From an uncultured Thalassotalea sp. (lineage in GTDB: Bacteria > Pseudomonadota > Gammaproteobacteria > Enterobacterales > Alteromonadaceae): a DNA stretch of 64,000 nt. The notes under the pieces were generated by a model, which saw nothing but the letters and a program-made list of their open reading frames with translations, did not search any database and was not told the DNA's origin. Numbering within the stretch: position 1 is the stretch's first letter; every line of letters starts with the position of its first letter. Positions 54,403-63,995 of the stretch are shown here, one piece after another. The stretch covers positions 1 to 64,000 of the forward strand of contig CANMZP010000016.1 of NCBI GenBank assembly GCA_947502355.1. Reading direction: 5' to 3'. The translations under genes were made by a program, and so were the position numbers.

Positions 54403-57315
54403 CTACTTCACAAAGTAGGTAAAAGATAACCGATAGTTAGACCCTAAGGCGCTATGGTTCATGGAGTCAAAGCCTCGTCTTGAACCGTAAGCGACTGGTG
54501 GCTCTTCATTGAAGACATTATTAATGGTTAAATTAATATTAAAGTCTGCAAAGTCGTAGCCCATGTTTAAATCCACTTCGGTATGCGAGTCGACATCACG
54601 CGTTCCATCAGCATTCAAGACGCCCAACATATCAAGCTCATCAAGCTCTCGGCCTCGCATGCCTTCAATGTCATCTTCGTAACTGTCGGTGTAACGCGCG
54701 GTTAGACTTGAATAGAAATGTTCCAACTCCAGACCAACGCGCACGCTTGCCAAGTTCTCTGGGTAACGCCATGTGCCAACGAGTTCTTCAATTTCATCAG
54801 AGCCCGGTTTATTGCGCTCAAATTCGATGTAATGGGTGGCATCCAAGTCTAAGGTAATGCGCCCAAATGAGAAATTCAGATCGTGCTGGTAGGTTAAGTC
54901 AATGCCGCTGACATCTTGCTTACCGGTATTTTGCAGCTGAATAATATGATCTCGATACAAAGGTAATTCAGCATATCTTGGATCATCAAAAGCGACCCAC
55001 TCGGCCAAGATCTCAGACAGATTTGCGCCATCATCTTCCACCGTTAAACCACTGCTATCGGATACCAGACATAAATCAGGATCGTAAGAAACCCCCAACG
55101 AGCCTTCCGGTACCAGACCACAATGACGCAATGACGAATCGTTAATGGCTCGATTAAGCACATCGGTCATATCGGTATCAACTAGGTCTTCGTGCTCGAA
55201 TGCCCAGTAATCTACGGTTAAGGTGATGTCATTATTCGGACTGTACGCAAAGCCGACACTAACCGACTCTGACTCTTCAGCGTTAAGCTTGGCATTACCA
55301 AGCTCGAGCACGTTTTCACTGCGCTCATCGCCAAAGCCTTCACAATACAAATCGGCTACCGCTTGGTTTGCCCCACAGTCAAAACGCGCAGTGGTTGTTC
55401 TTAACTCAACCCCTGCCTGAGTTAACGATGGCGCCCTAAAGGCCGTAGACCAAGAAGAGCGTAGCACTAGCGAGTCAAACGGACGATAAGTAATGCCCAC
55501 TTTAGGATTAAAGGTGTCACCAAAATCGTCGTAATCGTCATAACGCCCAGCTAGCTTCATTTCAAGCTTATCGGTAATTGGCCAGTTAAATTCAGCGAAA
55601 ATGCCATATTGCTGACGGTCAGCTTTTGAAAAACTCGAACCAAAACCGAAAACATCCACTAAGTAGTCATTTTCAGAGCGTGCCATGGCATTTAACGACG
55701 GTTCATCGGTAATTTCTTCGTCTCGAAATTCCACCCCAAAAGCCGCACTGACGGTATGCCCATTGATTTCGAATAATTCACCACTTATCTTAGCATCCCA
55801 ACCGTAAACGGTACTTTCGCCGTCACGCGTAGGCACTTCTTGGGCCATAGCGAGCAAAGCATCATTGCCTTCATCGCCAACTAAAAACGGATTATACATA
55901 CCAAGTAAACTGCCCGATCCACAACTCAAGTCGCTGCCATCATAATCGGCAATGTTGCCATCACTACACAGTTCACCATTAGCTACGGCATGGTATTTAT
56001 AACGGTTATAAATACCAGCAACGGCTTTTTGCTCTGATTCAGACTTTGAAAGGGTAATGGCAGTTTCCCAGTACCATTCGTCAACCCTGCCCGATAAGCC
56101 AGTGACCAATCGAAAGGCATCGGTTTCAACATCAATCGTCCTTGGTGTTGCAAATCGAGCGTCGTATCTGAAACCCCAAGCCTCACGGCCAGCGGGTGTG
56201 TCGTATGGATCGATATAAATCGCATCATAAAGGGCATCTTGCACCTCTGGGTCGAACACCATTAAGGCATCTTCATGTGCCCAAGGACCTTCCATGTCAT
56301 TAACTTGATCAATAGGTGCTGGCGTTGATTGGCTAGTGGAGTCCGTTGTGCTGTAAAAGAAGTCGGTAAACCAGGTGGTGTCTCCAAAATCTTTGTTGTA
56401 AGTAAAACCTGCAGAAGCAGATTCTAGTTCGGTGGAAAGCAAATCATCTTCATTGCCATAATACGCACAAATTTGCTCGCCATATTCGGTTGTTACCAGC
56501 TCTGTTTCACAATTTGGCGCGCCAATCTCGTTACCATCACGGGCCGACCAATAATAAATGTTGGGGGTGTTTTTAGGGAGGTAAGAATAAGCACTTTCGA
56601 GTATTGGGTTACGAGTAAAACTTCTGTCTTGTGCACTAAACGATCCGCGGTCGAAGTAGTCTGCAAAGACGGTTAGTTGACCACCGGCAAGGTCGGTGCC
56701 AAACACAAAGTTAAAGTTGTGTTTGCCTTCATCGGAGCCAGCAAAACTGTTGCCGCTAGAAGCATTAAACTCACCACCTTGGTAATCTTTTTTCAAGATG
56801 TAGTTAATGACACCAGCAACGGCATCGGCGCCATAAGTTGCCGATGCACCAGTTGCCAATACTTCAATGCGTTCAATTGCAGCCAGAGGAATGGCGTTTA
56901 CATCAACAAAGTTTTGCGTACCTGCCGCAAATGAACTGGCGGCTATACGGCGGCCATTAATCAGGGTTAATGTGGATGCCGGTCCCATGCCTCGAAGTGA
57001 TGCTGCTGCTTGCCCGGCGGGGGTTGATGTGGATAAGGCACCCGATTCGGAGGTAGTAAATGAGCCATCACCACCACGTGTTTGGTTTACTTGGCGCATC
57101 AATTCAGCAACACTGGTTGCCCCAGATTTGGCAATGTCATCGGCTGAAATAACGGTTAATGGTTGGGCGCCTTCTAAATCAGCCCCCTTGATTTGGCTAC
57201 CGGTTACGGTAATTCGTTCTACGTCTTTCTCTTCTATGGCGATTTCCTGCGCATACGCACTGCTTATCGCAGCGATAGCAACAGACATAGCCAACAATGA
57301 TTTATTCAATGGCAT
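54403..57315 (-). CDS. Large TonB-dependent receptor, likely peptide uptake
   Basis: The 970-residue outer-membrane protein has a signal peptide (cleavage after AYA, residue 22), the TonB-box/plug start VERITVTGSQIKGADLEGAQP, and the plug motifs LRGMGPASTLTLINGRRIA and IERIEVLATGASATYGADAVAGVINYI. The long barrel ends with LSFTYFVK. Cysteines come in close pairs in the extracellular loops (for example CETELVTTEYGEQIC and CGANQAVADLYC), probably disulfides. This subclass is typical of Alteromonadales and is linked to peptide or oligomer import. It is divergent from the cyanophycinase gene and co-directional with the carrier and dipeptidase genes. Confidence 0.92.
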   Translation of the reverse strand: MPLNKSLLAMSVAIAAISSAYAQEIAIEEKDVERITVTGSQIKGADLEGAQPLTVISADDIAKSGATSVAELMRQVNQTRGGDGSFTTSESGALSTSTPAGQAAASLRGMGPASTLTLINGRRIAASSFAAGTQNFVDVNAIPLAAIERIEVLATGASATYGADAVAGVINYILKKDYQGGEFNASSGNSFAGSDEGKHNFNFVFGTDLAGGQLTVFADYFDRGSFSAQDRSFTRNPILESAYSYLPKNTPNIYYWSARDGNEIGAPNCETELVTTEYGEQICAYYGNEDDLLSTELESASAGFTYNKDFGDTTWFTDFFYSTTDSTSQSTPAPIDQVNDMEGPWAHEDALMVFDPEVQDALYDAIYIDPYDTPAGREAWGFRYDARFATPRTIDVETDAFRLVTGLSGRVDEWYWETAITLSKSESEQKAVAGIYNRYKYHAVANGELCSDGNIADYDGSDLSCGSGSLLGMYNPFLVGDEGNDALLAMAQEVPTRDGESTVYGWDAKISGELFEINGHTVSAAFGVEFRDEEITDEPSLNAMARSENDYLVDVFGFGSSFSKADRQQYGIFAEFNWPITDKLEMKLAGRYDDYDDFGDTFNPKVGITYRPFDSLVLRSSWSTAFRAPSLTQAGVELRTTTARFDCGANQAVADLYCEGFGDERSENVLELGNAKLNAEESESVSVGFAYSPNNDITLTVDYWAFEHEDLVDTDMTDVLNRAINDSSLRHCGLVPEGSLGVSYDPDLCLVSDSSGLTVEDDGANLSEILAEWVAFDDPRYAELPLYRDHIIQLQNTGKQDVSGIDLTYQHDLNFSFGRITLDLDATHYIEFERNKPGSDEIEELVGTWRYPENLASVRVGLELEHFYSSLTARYTDSYEDDIEGMRGRELDELDMLGVLNADGTRDVDSHTEVDLNMGYDFADFNINLTINNVFNEEPPVAYGSRRGFDSMNHSALGSNYRLSFTYFVK

Positions 57316-57636
57316 GTTTCTCTTCCTGATTTTGAATTTTTTTATTTTTTTTAAAATTTAAAAAAGGCGCGCAACCCAAGACAGGTTACACAGTTATCGA
57401 AATTGAATTTTTTTGTGGGCGGCTAACAAGCGACCACAACGCGATGCGTTGCAGTTTTCTTACTCGTCAAACCATTCGGAAAGATAGTAGTTTGAGTCGT
57501 TATATGCAGATTGTGAAAATTCTCTCTTGTACATATAAAACCAATTCGTTATATTGCATTTCTGTTAAATATTGCTTTTTTAGTATTAATCGTTAGAAAA
57601 CGAATTGTCAACCTCCAATTAAAAAAGCATAAAAAA
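57316..57636. promoter_or_regulatory. Divergent control region, TonB receptor / cyanophycinase
   Basis: The 321-bp gap has no gene. CAATTCGTT (57542-57550) and AACGAATTG (57599-57607) are perfect 9-bp inverted copies 48 bp apart, just upstream of the cyanophycinase start; they could be two sites for one regulator. No riboswitch is seen. Confidence 0.5.
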
Positions 57637-59364
57637 ATGACCAATTATTTAATCAATAAAAAACTGCTGTTTTTGATCCTGTTCGTCAGCATCTTTACCC
57701 TGCCAGCTTTTGCCCAACACTCTAGCCAATCCAGTGGCAAATTAATGCTCGTTGGTGGCGGCTTAAAAACCTGTTCAAGCATGGCCCAGCACAACTGCAA
57801 AATGGGCACCGAATTTTCGAAAAATGCCAAACTAGAACCTTGGTTTAAAGTCACCGAAAAACGCCTGCAGACCTTACCAAAATACCAACATCTATTTGAG
57901 CCTAAAAGCTATTTAAAATTAACGAGGTTTTTAAACAAAATAGCCAAACAAAGCAAACAGTTAGCCATTAGCAAGCAACAACTAATGCACCTCATTAAAA
58001 GCCATGATAGTCAGCGCACTATAAGTAACTTAAACGACAAGCAATATTATGTCTTGTTGGACGTGTTTGAAGTGCCGTTAGTGAGTCAAAATACACGCTT
58101 TAAAGAGCAAGTTAAATTGGCCGACAGCAAAGATTTGCACAGCAGCAATATTTATTATGATTTTGTCAAACAGGCTGCACTTATAAATGGCCACAAAAAA
58201 CCTAATATTGTGGTATTAACCGCCTCGGCCAGGGACCCGTTTGAAGCCGCCGACTTTTATCAACAAGTTTTTCAATTAGCCGGAGGCAACAGCCAATGGT
58301 TGCCTTTAGATGCCACCTTAAACTTTGCCTGGCAGCAAGCAGAGTATAACCGCTGTGACAAACTCGACGAGTATCGATTAGAGCAAAATGGCTCAGTGGA
58401 ACGAAAAAACATTTACCCAGATTTATACGCAAAGCAAGTAGCTGCTTGTCAGTCCCCCAAATCACTCCTTAAAGCAATTGCGCAAGCCGATGGAATATTT
58501 ATAAATGGCGGCGATCAATCGTTAACGGTGAAAGCTTTTAAAAACCTAAATGGCAGGGACAACCAGGTACTTACTCTTATAAAACAAAAATTGCTGAATA
58601 ATCAGCTCATTGTCGGTGGTACCAGTGCCGGTACGGCGGTTATGAGTGGCCAATTTAATGAACAACATTCAGTGATGATCACTAATGGTCGCAGTGAATC
58701 CGCACTCCAACGCGGTGCTGTAGCCGATCAATTGCCCATAGAAGGTTGTCAAAAAAATGGCACTTGTAACCCATCCTTACTTAATGTGGATTTAACCTAT
58801 AACTCAACAGGCGGCCTTGGCTTAGTCCCGTTTGCCATTATGGATACTCATTTTTCTGAACGTGGCCGCCAGGGCCGTGTTGCTGTGTTAGCACAGCACA
58901 GCAAAGCCAACTTTGTGTTTGGTGTCGATGAGGCAACAGCGATGTTAATGAGTGACCCACTAAGTGACTCGCCGTCCTTTGAAGTGCTAGGCGCAGCAGG
59001 GGTTTGGGTTTTACAACCAACAAAGCCAAACAAAGCCCTGATTCATTATTTAAATTATGGGGACAGAGGCGTTATTCGTGACAAAGAATTATCCATCACA
59101 TTCTCTGAAAAAGAGGCGAATGAAAAACAAAAAATCCGCGCTAACACAAAAGATATTTTCGAGGGAGATAACTTTAAGCAGTGGCTAGGCCAGGTATGTT
59201 ATGAGCGCAAAACGCCATTATCGGCGAACTATCGTTGGCAAGATGAAGCATTTAAGGTGTTGGTTAGTCGTACAGAGCACACTCAAACAAAAGCTAGAGT
59301 CGATTCACGCACAGAACAAGATACCCAAGTATGCAGTTATAAAAACCTATTGTTTGAGTTTTAA
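57637..59364 (+). CDS. Exported cyanophycinase-like S51 serine peptidase
   Basis: The 575-residue protein has a signal peptide (cleavage after AFA, residue 26), then KLMLVGGG, an insert of about 150 residues, and the cyanophycinase core: IVVLTASARDPFEAADFY, GIFINGGDQS (N290-Q294), the nucleophile S330 in GGTSAGTAVMSG and DTHFSERGRQGR (H405). Cyanophycinases (S51) cut the Asp-Arg polymer cyanophycin into beta-Asp-Arg dipeptides; exported forms (CphE) let bacteria feed on it. The insert makes this protein larger than the usual 270-420 residues. The neighbours (TonB receptor, carrier, isoaspartyl dipeptidase) fit the pathway. Confidence 0.85.
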   Translation: MTNYLINKKLLFLILFVSIFTLPAFAQHSSQSSGKLMLVGGGLKTCSSMAQHNCKMGTEFSKNAKLEPWFKVTEKRLQTLPKYQHLFEPKSYLKLTRFLNKIAKQSKQLAISKQQLMHLIKSHDSQRTISNLNDKQYYVLLDVFEVPLVSQNTRFKEQVKLADSKDLHSSNIYYDFVKQAALINGHKKPNIVVLTASARDPFEAADFYQQVFQLAGGNSQWLPLDATLNFAWQQAEYNRCDKLDEYRLEQNGSVERKNIYPDLYAKQVAACQSPKSLLKAIAQADGIFINGGDQSLTVKAFKNLNGRDNQVLTLIKQKLLNNQLIVGGTSAGTAVMSGQFNEQHSVMITNGRSESALQRGAVADQLPIEGCQKNGTCNPSLLNVDLTYNSTGGLGLVPFAIMDTHFSERGRQGRVAVLAQHSKANFVFGVDEATAMLMSDPLSDSPSFEVLGAAGVWVLQPTKPNKALIHYLNYGDRGVIRDKELSITFSEKEANEKQKIRANTKDIFEGDNFKQWLGQVCYERKTPLSANYRWQDEAFKVLVSRTEHTQTKARVDSRTEQDTQVCSYKNLLFEF

Positions 59365-59393
59365 CCAGCTCATCATTTAAAAAAGTTGAGCGC

Positions 59394-59423
59394 AAAAAAA
59401 ACGTCGCATTTGCGACGTTTTTT
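59394..59423. terminator. Bidirectional terminator between cyanophycinase gene and pyrE
   Basis: AAAAAACGTCGCA and TGCGACGTTTTTT form a long stem; the A/T flanks serve both convergent genes. Confidence 0.9.
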
Positions 59424-59455
59424 GTAGTTATCTATTGTTTTAAATCAGCAATAAA

Positions 59456-60100
59456 TTAAGCAATACCGTACTGGCTGCGGTATGCTTTAACCGCATCAAG
59501 GTACTCTGCTAAATCTGCATTTCCAGATAAGTAAGTAATTACATCGTTAAGGCTAACGATTGAAATTACCTTGGTATCAAAGTCGCGTTCTACTTCTTGA
59601 ATGGCAGATAACTCTCCTTGACCTTTTTCTTGACGGTCTAGGGCAATCAATACACCAGAAAGGTCGGCGTTATTGGCGGCAATGATTTCCATGGATTCAC
59701 GAATTGCAGTGCCCGCTGTGATCACATCATCAACCAGCATGACTTTACCTTTTAGCTCAGAGCCAACTAGGCTGCCCCCTTCACCATGGGTTTTCGCTTC
59801 TTTACGGTTGAAGCAGTATGGCACATCGGTATTATGATGATCGGCTAGGGCTACCGCGGTTGTTGTTGCAATCGGAATACCTTTGTATGCTGGGCCAAAC
59901 AGTAAATCGTAATCAATGCCTGAATCATTTAAAGCGGCGGCATAAAAACGGCCAAGGCGCGCTAAATCACGCCCAGTGTTAAACAAGCCCGCATTAAAAA
60001 AATAAGGGCTAGTGCGACCTGATTTTAAGGTAAATTCACCAAATCGTAGTACGTTTTTCTCTAAAGCGAATTCAATAAACTCGCGTTGATAATCTTTCAT
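59456..60100 (-). CDS. pyrE: Orotate phosphoribosyltransferase
   Basis: PyrE adds PRPP to orotate to make OMP in pyrimidine synthesis. The 214-residue protein has the PRPP loop [20 protein letters not shown], the flexible loop [13 protein letters not shown] and [15 protein letters not shown], all as in E. coli (213 residues). It follows rph with a 48-bp gap, the E. coli order. I see no attenuator hairpin in that gap, unlike in enterics. Confidence 0.97.
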   Translation of the reverse strand: MKDYQREFIEFALEKNVLRFGEFTLKSGRTSPYFFNAGLFNTGRDLARLGRFYAAALNDSGIDYDLLFGPAYKGIPIATTTAVALADHHNTDVPYCFNRKEAKTHGEGGSLVGSELKGKVMLVDDVITAGTAIRESMEIIAANNADLSGVLIALDRQEKGQGELSAIQEVERDFDTKVISIVSLNDVITYLSGNADLAEYLDAVKAYRSQYGIA

Positions 60101-60148
60101 CTATGGTTCCTGAAATATATTATTAGCTCGTTGTTTTTAGTGTATTGC

Positions 60149-60862
60149 TTAACTTAATGCGGCTTTTTGCGCATCAAACAATTCACTGATGCCGTCTTTA
60201 GCAAGTTGCATCATTTCTTGCATTTCGTCAAAGCTAAATGGCTCTTCTTCGGCAGTACCTTGTACTTCAATTAGCTTGCCTGTATCGGTCATTACTACGT
60301 TCATGTCCGTTTCTGCTGCTGAATCTTCTGGGTAATCCAAGTCGGCTACTGCCGTACCTTTGTACATGCCAACCGAAACGGCTGCAATCATATGCTTTAA
60401 TGGGTTGGTTTTTAATGAGCCGTTGGTGCGCAAGTAATCTAACGCATCAACTAAAGCCACACAAGCACCCGTAATAGACGCTGTACGCGTGCCGCCATCG
60501 GCTTGAATAACATCACAGTCAACCGTAATGGTGTTTTCACCTAGGGCTGCTAAATCTACCGCCGCACGTAATGAACGAGCGATAAGACGTGAGATCTCCA
60601 ACGTACGACCGCTTTGTTTGCCACTAGCCGCTTCACGACGCATGCGGGTGTGAGTTGAGCGAGGCAACATGCCGTATTCTGCTGTGATCCAACCTTTACC
60701 CTGGCCTTTTAGGAATCTTGGAACGCCTTCTTCGACGGTTGCCGTACAAATAACTTTGGTATCGCCAAACTCAATTAATACTGAGCCTTCAGCATGAGCC
60801 GTAAATTGACGAGTAATGGTTACTGGGCGAATTTGCCCCGGAGTTCTTCCACTTGGACGCAT
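60149..60862 (-). CDS. rph: Ribonuclease PH
   Basis: RNase PH trims the 3' end of tRNA precursors by phosphorolysis. The 237-residue protein is full-length (E. coli wild type 238) and shows [51 protein letters not shown] and the phosphate-site segment [18 protein letters not shown]. It is the first gene of rph-pyrE. Confidence 0.97.
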   Translation of the reverse strand: MRPSGRTPGQIRPVTITRQFTAHAEGSVLIEFGDTKVICTATVEEGVPRFLKGQGKGWITAEYGMLPRSTHTRMRREAASGKQSGRTLEISRLIARSLRAAVDLAALGENTITVDCDVIQADGGTRTASITGACVALVDALDYLRTNGSLKTNPLKHMIAAVSVGMYKGTAVADLDYPEDSAAETDMNVVMTDTGKLIEVQGTAEEEPFSFDEMQEMMQLAKDGISELFDAQKAALS

Positions 60863-61019
60863 AAGGTATTCCTAATTAGGTGATTTTTGTTGGCATATTA
60901 TAGCACTGCAAATGACTAATTTTACAACGTTAAAGGCTATCAATATGAAAGTTCTTGAAATATAGTTAGAACTAACAGGGTCATGTTAGCTAGATGTTAA
61001 TGAGAAGAAATTACCCACT

Positions 61020-61583
61020 ATGAGAAAATTAAGCCAAATTTTATTAATCGTTACCGCCTCAATATTTTCGCTGAATGTATTGGCAAGTGAGCCATTGCCT
61101 ACGTACAGCAAAATATTTGATGACACACGAGATCCCTTTAAAGACGCGTTAAGCGCCATTAAGCTTGCCGAGCAAACCGACCGTAATGTATTAATTAAAA
61201 TTGGTGGTAACTGGTGCAGCTGGTGTAAAAAAATAGACGCCTTTTGGGAAGCTAACCCAGACATCAAAACGCAATTGCACAGCACCTTTGTGTTACTGAA
61301 AGTGAATGTGAGCGACAGCAATGAAAACCAAGCCTTTATGAAAGGCTTACCGCCAGTAATGGGCTACCCGCATATGTACGTTTCAACCAATAACGGTAAA
61401 GTGATTTTATCAAAAGATACCGCCGAATTTTTAAAGGCGGATGATTCTGGCGAATACTCAAGAGCACAATGGTTAGCGTTTATTGACGAATGGCAACTTG
61501 CCAATAATAGCGACAATATTGCCAGAAGTACCAACAATCAATCAGCCAATGCCAATAGCGCAACGGCCAGTAACAACCCTTAA
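61020..61583 (+). CDS. Exported thioredoxin-like protein
   Basis: The 187-residue protein has a signal peptide (cleavage after VLA, residue 22), a thioredoxin-like fold with CSWC in KIGGNWCSWCKKIDAF (about residues 63-78) and the cis-Pro segment MGYPHMYV. The tail (160-187) is Asn/Ser/Ala-rich and low in complexity. It lies 19 bp before a gluconate-dehydrogenase-subunit-3 family gene, so it may maintain disulfides or haem ligation in that enzyme complex (inference). Confidence 0.88.
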   Translation: MRKLSQILLIVTASIFSLNVLASEPLPTYSKIFDDTRDPFKDALSAIKLAEQTDRNVLIKIGGNWCSWCKKIDAFWEANPDIKTQLHSTFVLLKVNVSDSNENQAFMKGLPPVMGYPHMYVSTNNGKVILSKDTAEFLKADDSGEYSRAQWLAFIDEWQLANNSDNIARSTNNQSANANSATASNNP

Positions 61584-61602
61584 GGTAGAATAACAATAAC
61601 TT

Positions 61603-62283
61603 ATGAACTCTTTTTTTGATGAAAACTTTGTCCTACCAACGGCATTAAGACAGCGCTTGTCGCGTCGTCGATTTTTAAAATCAGCCGCAGCCGCCAGTGC
61701 CATTACGTTAACGCCTAATGCCTTAGCCAACATGGTGGCCGCTGATAAAACCATAGAACCTTGGCGCACCCTAAACCATGTATTAGAGCATTTATTACCA
61801 AGCTCTAAATCTGGCCCAGGAGCAAAAGACATTAGGGCGATTGACTACTTATATAATGTGGTTAACGCTCAGCCTACGGATCCAGCGGAGTCTACCTTTA
61901 TTAAAAAAGGGGTCGGGTGGTTAAATGGTTATACGCAAGGCCAACTTAAGCTCGATTTTTATCAGCTAAGCCTTGAGGATAAAGAAACTTCATTAAGAGC
62001 GATTAGCAAGTCCACTGCCGGTGAAAACTGGATAAATACCCTTATCACTTATTTATACGAAGCGTTATTAACACCGCCTATTTATGGTGGTAACCCAGAC
62101 GGCATAGGCTGGCAATGGTTAAACCACAAAGCGGGCTTTCCACTCCCCACCGAAGGTAAGCGCTATTATGAGCTACCAGCGTATGCGGCCATAAACGTGA
62201 AAAATATTGATGCCAAAATCAAAACCCAGACCCAGACCCAGACCCAGACCCAAACAATAAAATCAGATAAGAAGGCTCAATAA
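61603..62283 (+). CDS. Gluconate 2-dehydrogenase subunit 3 family protein (Tat-exported)
   Basis: The 226-residue protein has a twin-arginine-type leader (LSRRRFLKSAAAASAITL, residues 19-36), then the Gluconate_2-dh3 domain (PF13618) with LNHVLEHLLPSSKSGPGAKDI and GGNPDGIGWQWLNHKAGFPLPTEG. Such subunits guide export and assembly of the flavin subunit, here encoded next. The C-terminus contains a TQTQTQTQTQT run coded by a 6-bp tandem repeat. Its stop overlaps the next start as TAATG. Confidence 0.9.
   Translation: MNSFFDENFVLPTALRQRLSRRRFLKSAAAASAITLTPNALANMVAADKTIEPWRTLNHVLEHLLPSSKSGPGAKDIRAIDYLYNVVNAQPTDPAESTFIKKGVGWLNGYTQGQLKLDFYQLSLEDKETSLRAISKSTAGENWINTLITYLYEALLTPPIYGGNPDGIGWQWLNHKAGFPLPTEGKRYYELPAYAAINVKNIDAKIKTQTQTQTQTQTIKSDKKAQ
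62225..62254 (+). repeat. Hexanucleotide CCCAGA tandem repeat in a coding end
   Basis: Four perfect CCCAGA units (62225-62248) are followed by CCCAAA. Units of 6 bp keep the frame, so slippage would change the number of Thr-Gln pairs at the end of the subunit-3 protein without breaking it. Confidence 0.85.
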
Positions 62284-63995
62284 TGAAATACGACGCGTGT
62301 ATTATCGGCAGTGGTGCCGGTGCTTCTCCAGTGGCTTATTCGTTAGCCAAAGCGGGCAAAAAAGTATTGGTGCTTGAAAAAGGCCCTTGGTTAACCGAAC
62401 AAGACTTTTTTAAAGACGAACTGGCGTGCTGTCGTCGCACCACATACTCTCCCGAGTTAGATGACGAACAACACGTGATTGAAGAAGAGTACATTCGCGA
62501 TGATGACAGCAGCTACTGGCAAGGCGAAGCCAGCAGTGAATCAGGCTGGGATTTCTGGAATGGCAACATGGTGGGCGGCTCCTCTAATTTAATGAGTGGC
62601 TATTTTCATCGCTTAAAGCCGGTGGACTTTCGCCTTAAATCTGAGTTTGGAGGCATTGAAGGGGCCAACATTGCCGACTGGCCAATCAGCTATGACGAAT
62701 TAGAGCCTTATTACGATATGGTCGACAACGTGGTGGGGGTGTCTGGCAAAGTTGTTGAGCATCCGCATTTAGAGCCGCATAAATCCGATTACCCGTTTCC
62801 ACCAACGGCCGAGCACCCAATATCAAGCTGGATTGATCAAGCCGCAACTCAGTTAGGCTACCACCCTATTCCCGTACCAAGAGCTATTTTATCAACGCCA
62901 GCAATGGGCAGAAAAAGCTGCGAGTACGCAGGTTACTGTTCAAACTATGGCTGTTCTACGGGTGCTAAGGGCAGTGGCCGCGCCGCCCTTTTAAACCATG
63001 CGGTAGCAACCGGTAATTGCACCATAAAGCCCCACGCCAAAGTCTTTAAACTCGACTCCGCTAACTCAACGAGCGGCCAAGGCCAGGTAACCGGTGTTTG
63101 GTACTACGACCAACAAAACCGCCAAGTACGGGTTGATGCCAAAGTGTTTGTTGTGGCCTGTCAGGCAATTGAAACATCTAGACTGTTATTAAGCTCAACC
63201 AGTGAGCAGTACCCAAGAGGTCTTGCCAACAGCAACGACCAGGTCGGTAAAAACCTTATTTTTTCAGCAGGTGGCACGGGCCAAGGTGATTTTTTCTTTG
63301 ATGACATCAGCGAGCAGCAAAAGCAACAATTAGAAGTGGTCGGCCCGTTTATTAACCGGGCTTTGCAAGACTGGTATGAAATTGACGATAAAGCCTTTGG
63401 TCAAAATTCAGTGGGCCAACACAAAGCCAAGGGCGGCACCATTGACTTTTTATTCCATCAAAACGCCATATCAAAAGCCAGTGGCAGTCAGTGGGATGAT
63501 GACGGCAACCTGCAATGGGGTGAAGACTTAAAAAGCAGTTTATACAACGCCTTTAATTACGGCAAAACCTTACGCTTTGAAGTCTTTAACGACTGGCTAC
63601 CAACCGATAACTGTTTTGTCTCTCTCGATCATGAAACCACGGACAAATGGGGCGATCCGGTGGCCAAAATTCGCATTGGCGCGCATGATCACGATTTAAA
63701 GGTCGGGGAGTATTTAACGGCCAAAGCCGAAAATGTCCTTAAAGCCATGGGCGCTAAAAACATCAGCTCATCGGTTAGTTCATACCCACCACCAAACTTA
63801 CAAGCGGGTGGCTGTCGTTTTGGTAACGACCCAAAAACATCGGTATTAGATAAACACTGTAAAGCCCATGATGTCGATAATTTATACGTAACCGATGGCT
63901 CGTTTATGCCAACAGGTGGCAGCGTACCTTACACGTACACTATATACGCCAATGCCTTTCGAGTAGCAGAGCACATCATCAAACAGCTTTCTTAA
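62283..63995 (+). CDS. GMC-family oxidoreductase (flavin subunit)
   Basis: The 570-residue protein has the FAD motif CIIGSGAGASPVAYSLAKAGKKVLVLEKG (residues 6 onward; GxGxxG), the GMC segment NGNMVGGSSNLMSGY, and the C-terminal FAD part NLYVTDGSFMPTGGSVPYTYTIYANAFRVAEH. Cys-rich CEYAGYCSNYGCSTGAKGS, typical of gluconate/sorbose-type dehydrogenases, is present. It has no leader of its own and probably rides out on the Tat signal of its partner. The usual catalytic His near the C-terminus is not obvious in the SVPYTYT stretch. A cytochrome subunit may follow to the right of the window. Substrate unknown. Confidence 0.9.
   Translation: MKYDACIIGSGAGASPVAYSLAKAGKKVLVLEKGPWLTEQDFFKDELACCRRTTYSPELDDEQHVIEEEYIRDDDSSYWQGEASSESGWDFWNGNMVGGSSNLMSGYFHRLKPVDFRLKSEFGGIEGANIADWPISYDELEPYYDMVDNVVGVSGKVVEHPHLEPHKSDYPFPPTAEHPISSWIDQAATQLGYHPIPVPRAILSTPAMGRKSCEYAGYCSNYGCSTGAKGSGRAALLNHAVATGNCTIKPHAKVFKLDSANSTSGQGQVTGVWYYDQQNRQVRVDAKVFVVACQAIETSRLLLSSTSEQYPRGLANSNDQVGKNLIFSAGGTGQGDFFFDDISEQQKQQLEVVGPFINRALQDWYEIDDKAFGQNSVGQHKAKGGTIDFLFHQNAISKASGSQWDDDGNLQWGEDLKSSLYNAFNYGKTLRFEVFNDWLPTDNCFVSLDHETTDKWGDPVAKIRIGAHDHDLKVGEYLTAKAENVLKAMGAKNISSSVSSYPPPNLQAGGCRFGNDPKTSVLDKHCKAHDVDNLYVTDGSFMPTGGSVPYTYTIYANAFRVAEHIIKQLS

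Noticed and set aside
56867-57361. 164-codon frame antisense to the start of the large TonB receptor gene
   Set aside because: It mirrors a signal peptide and plug domain with strong family motifs on the other strand.
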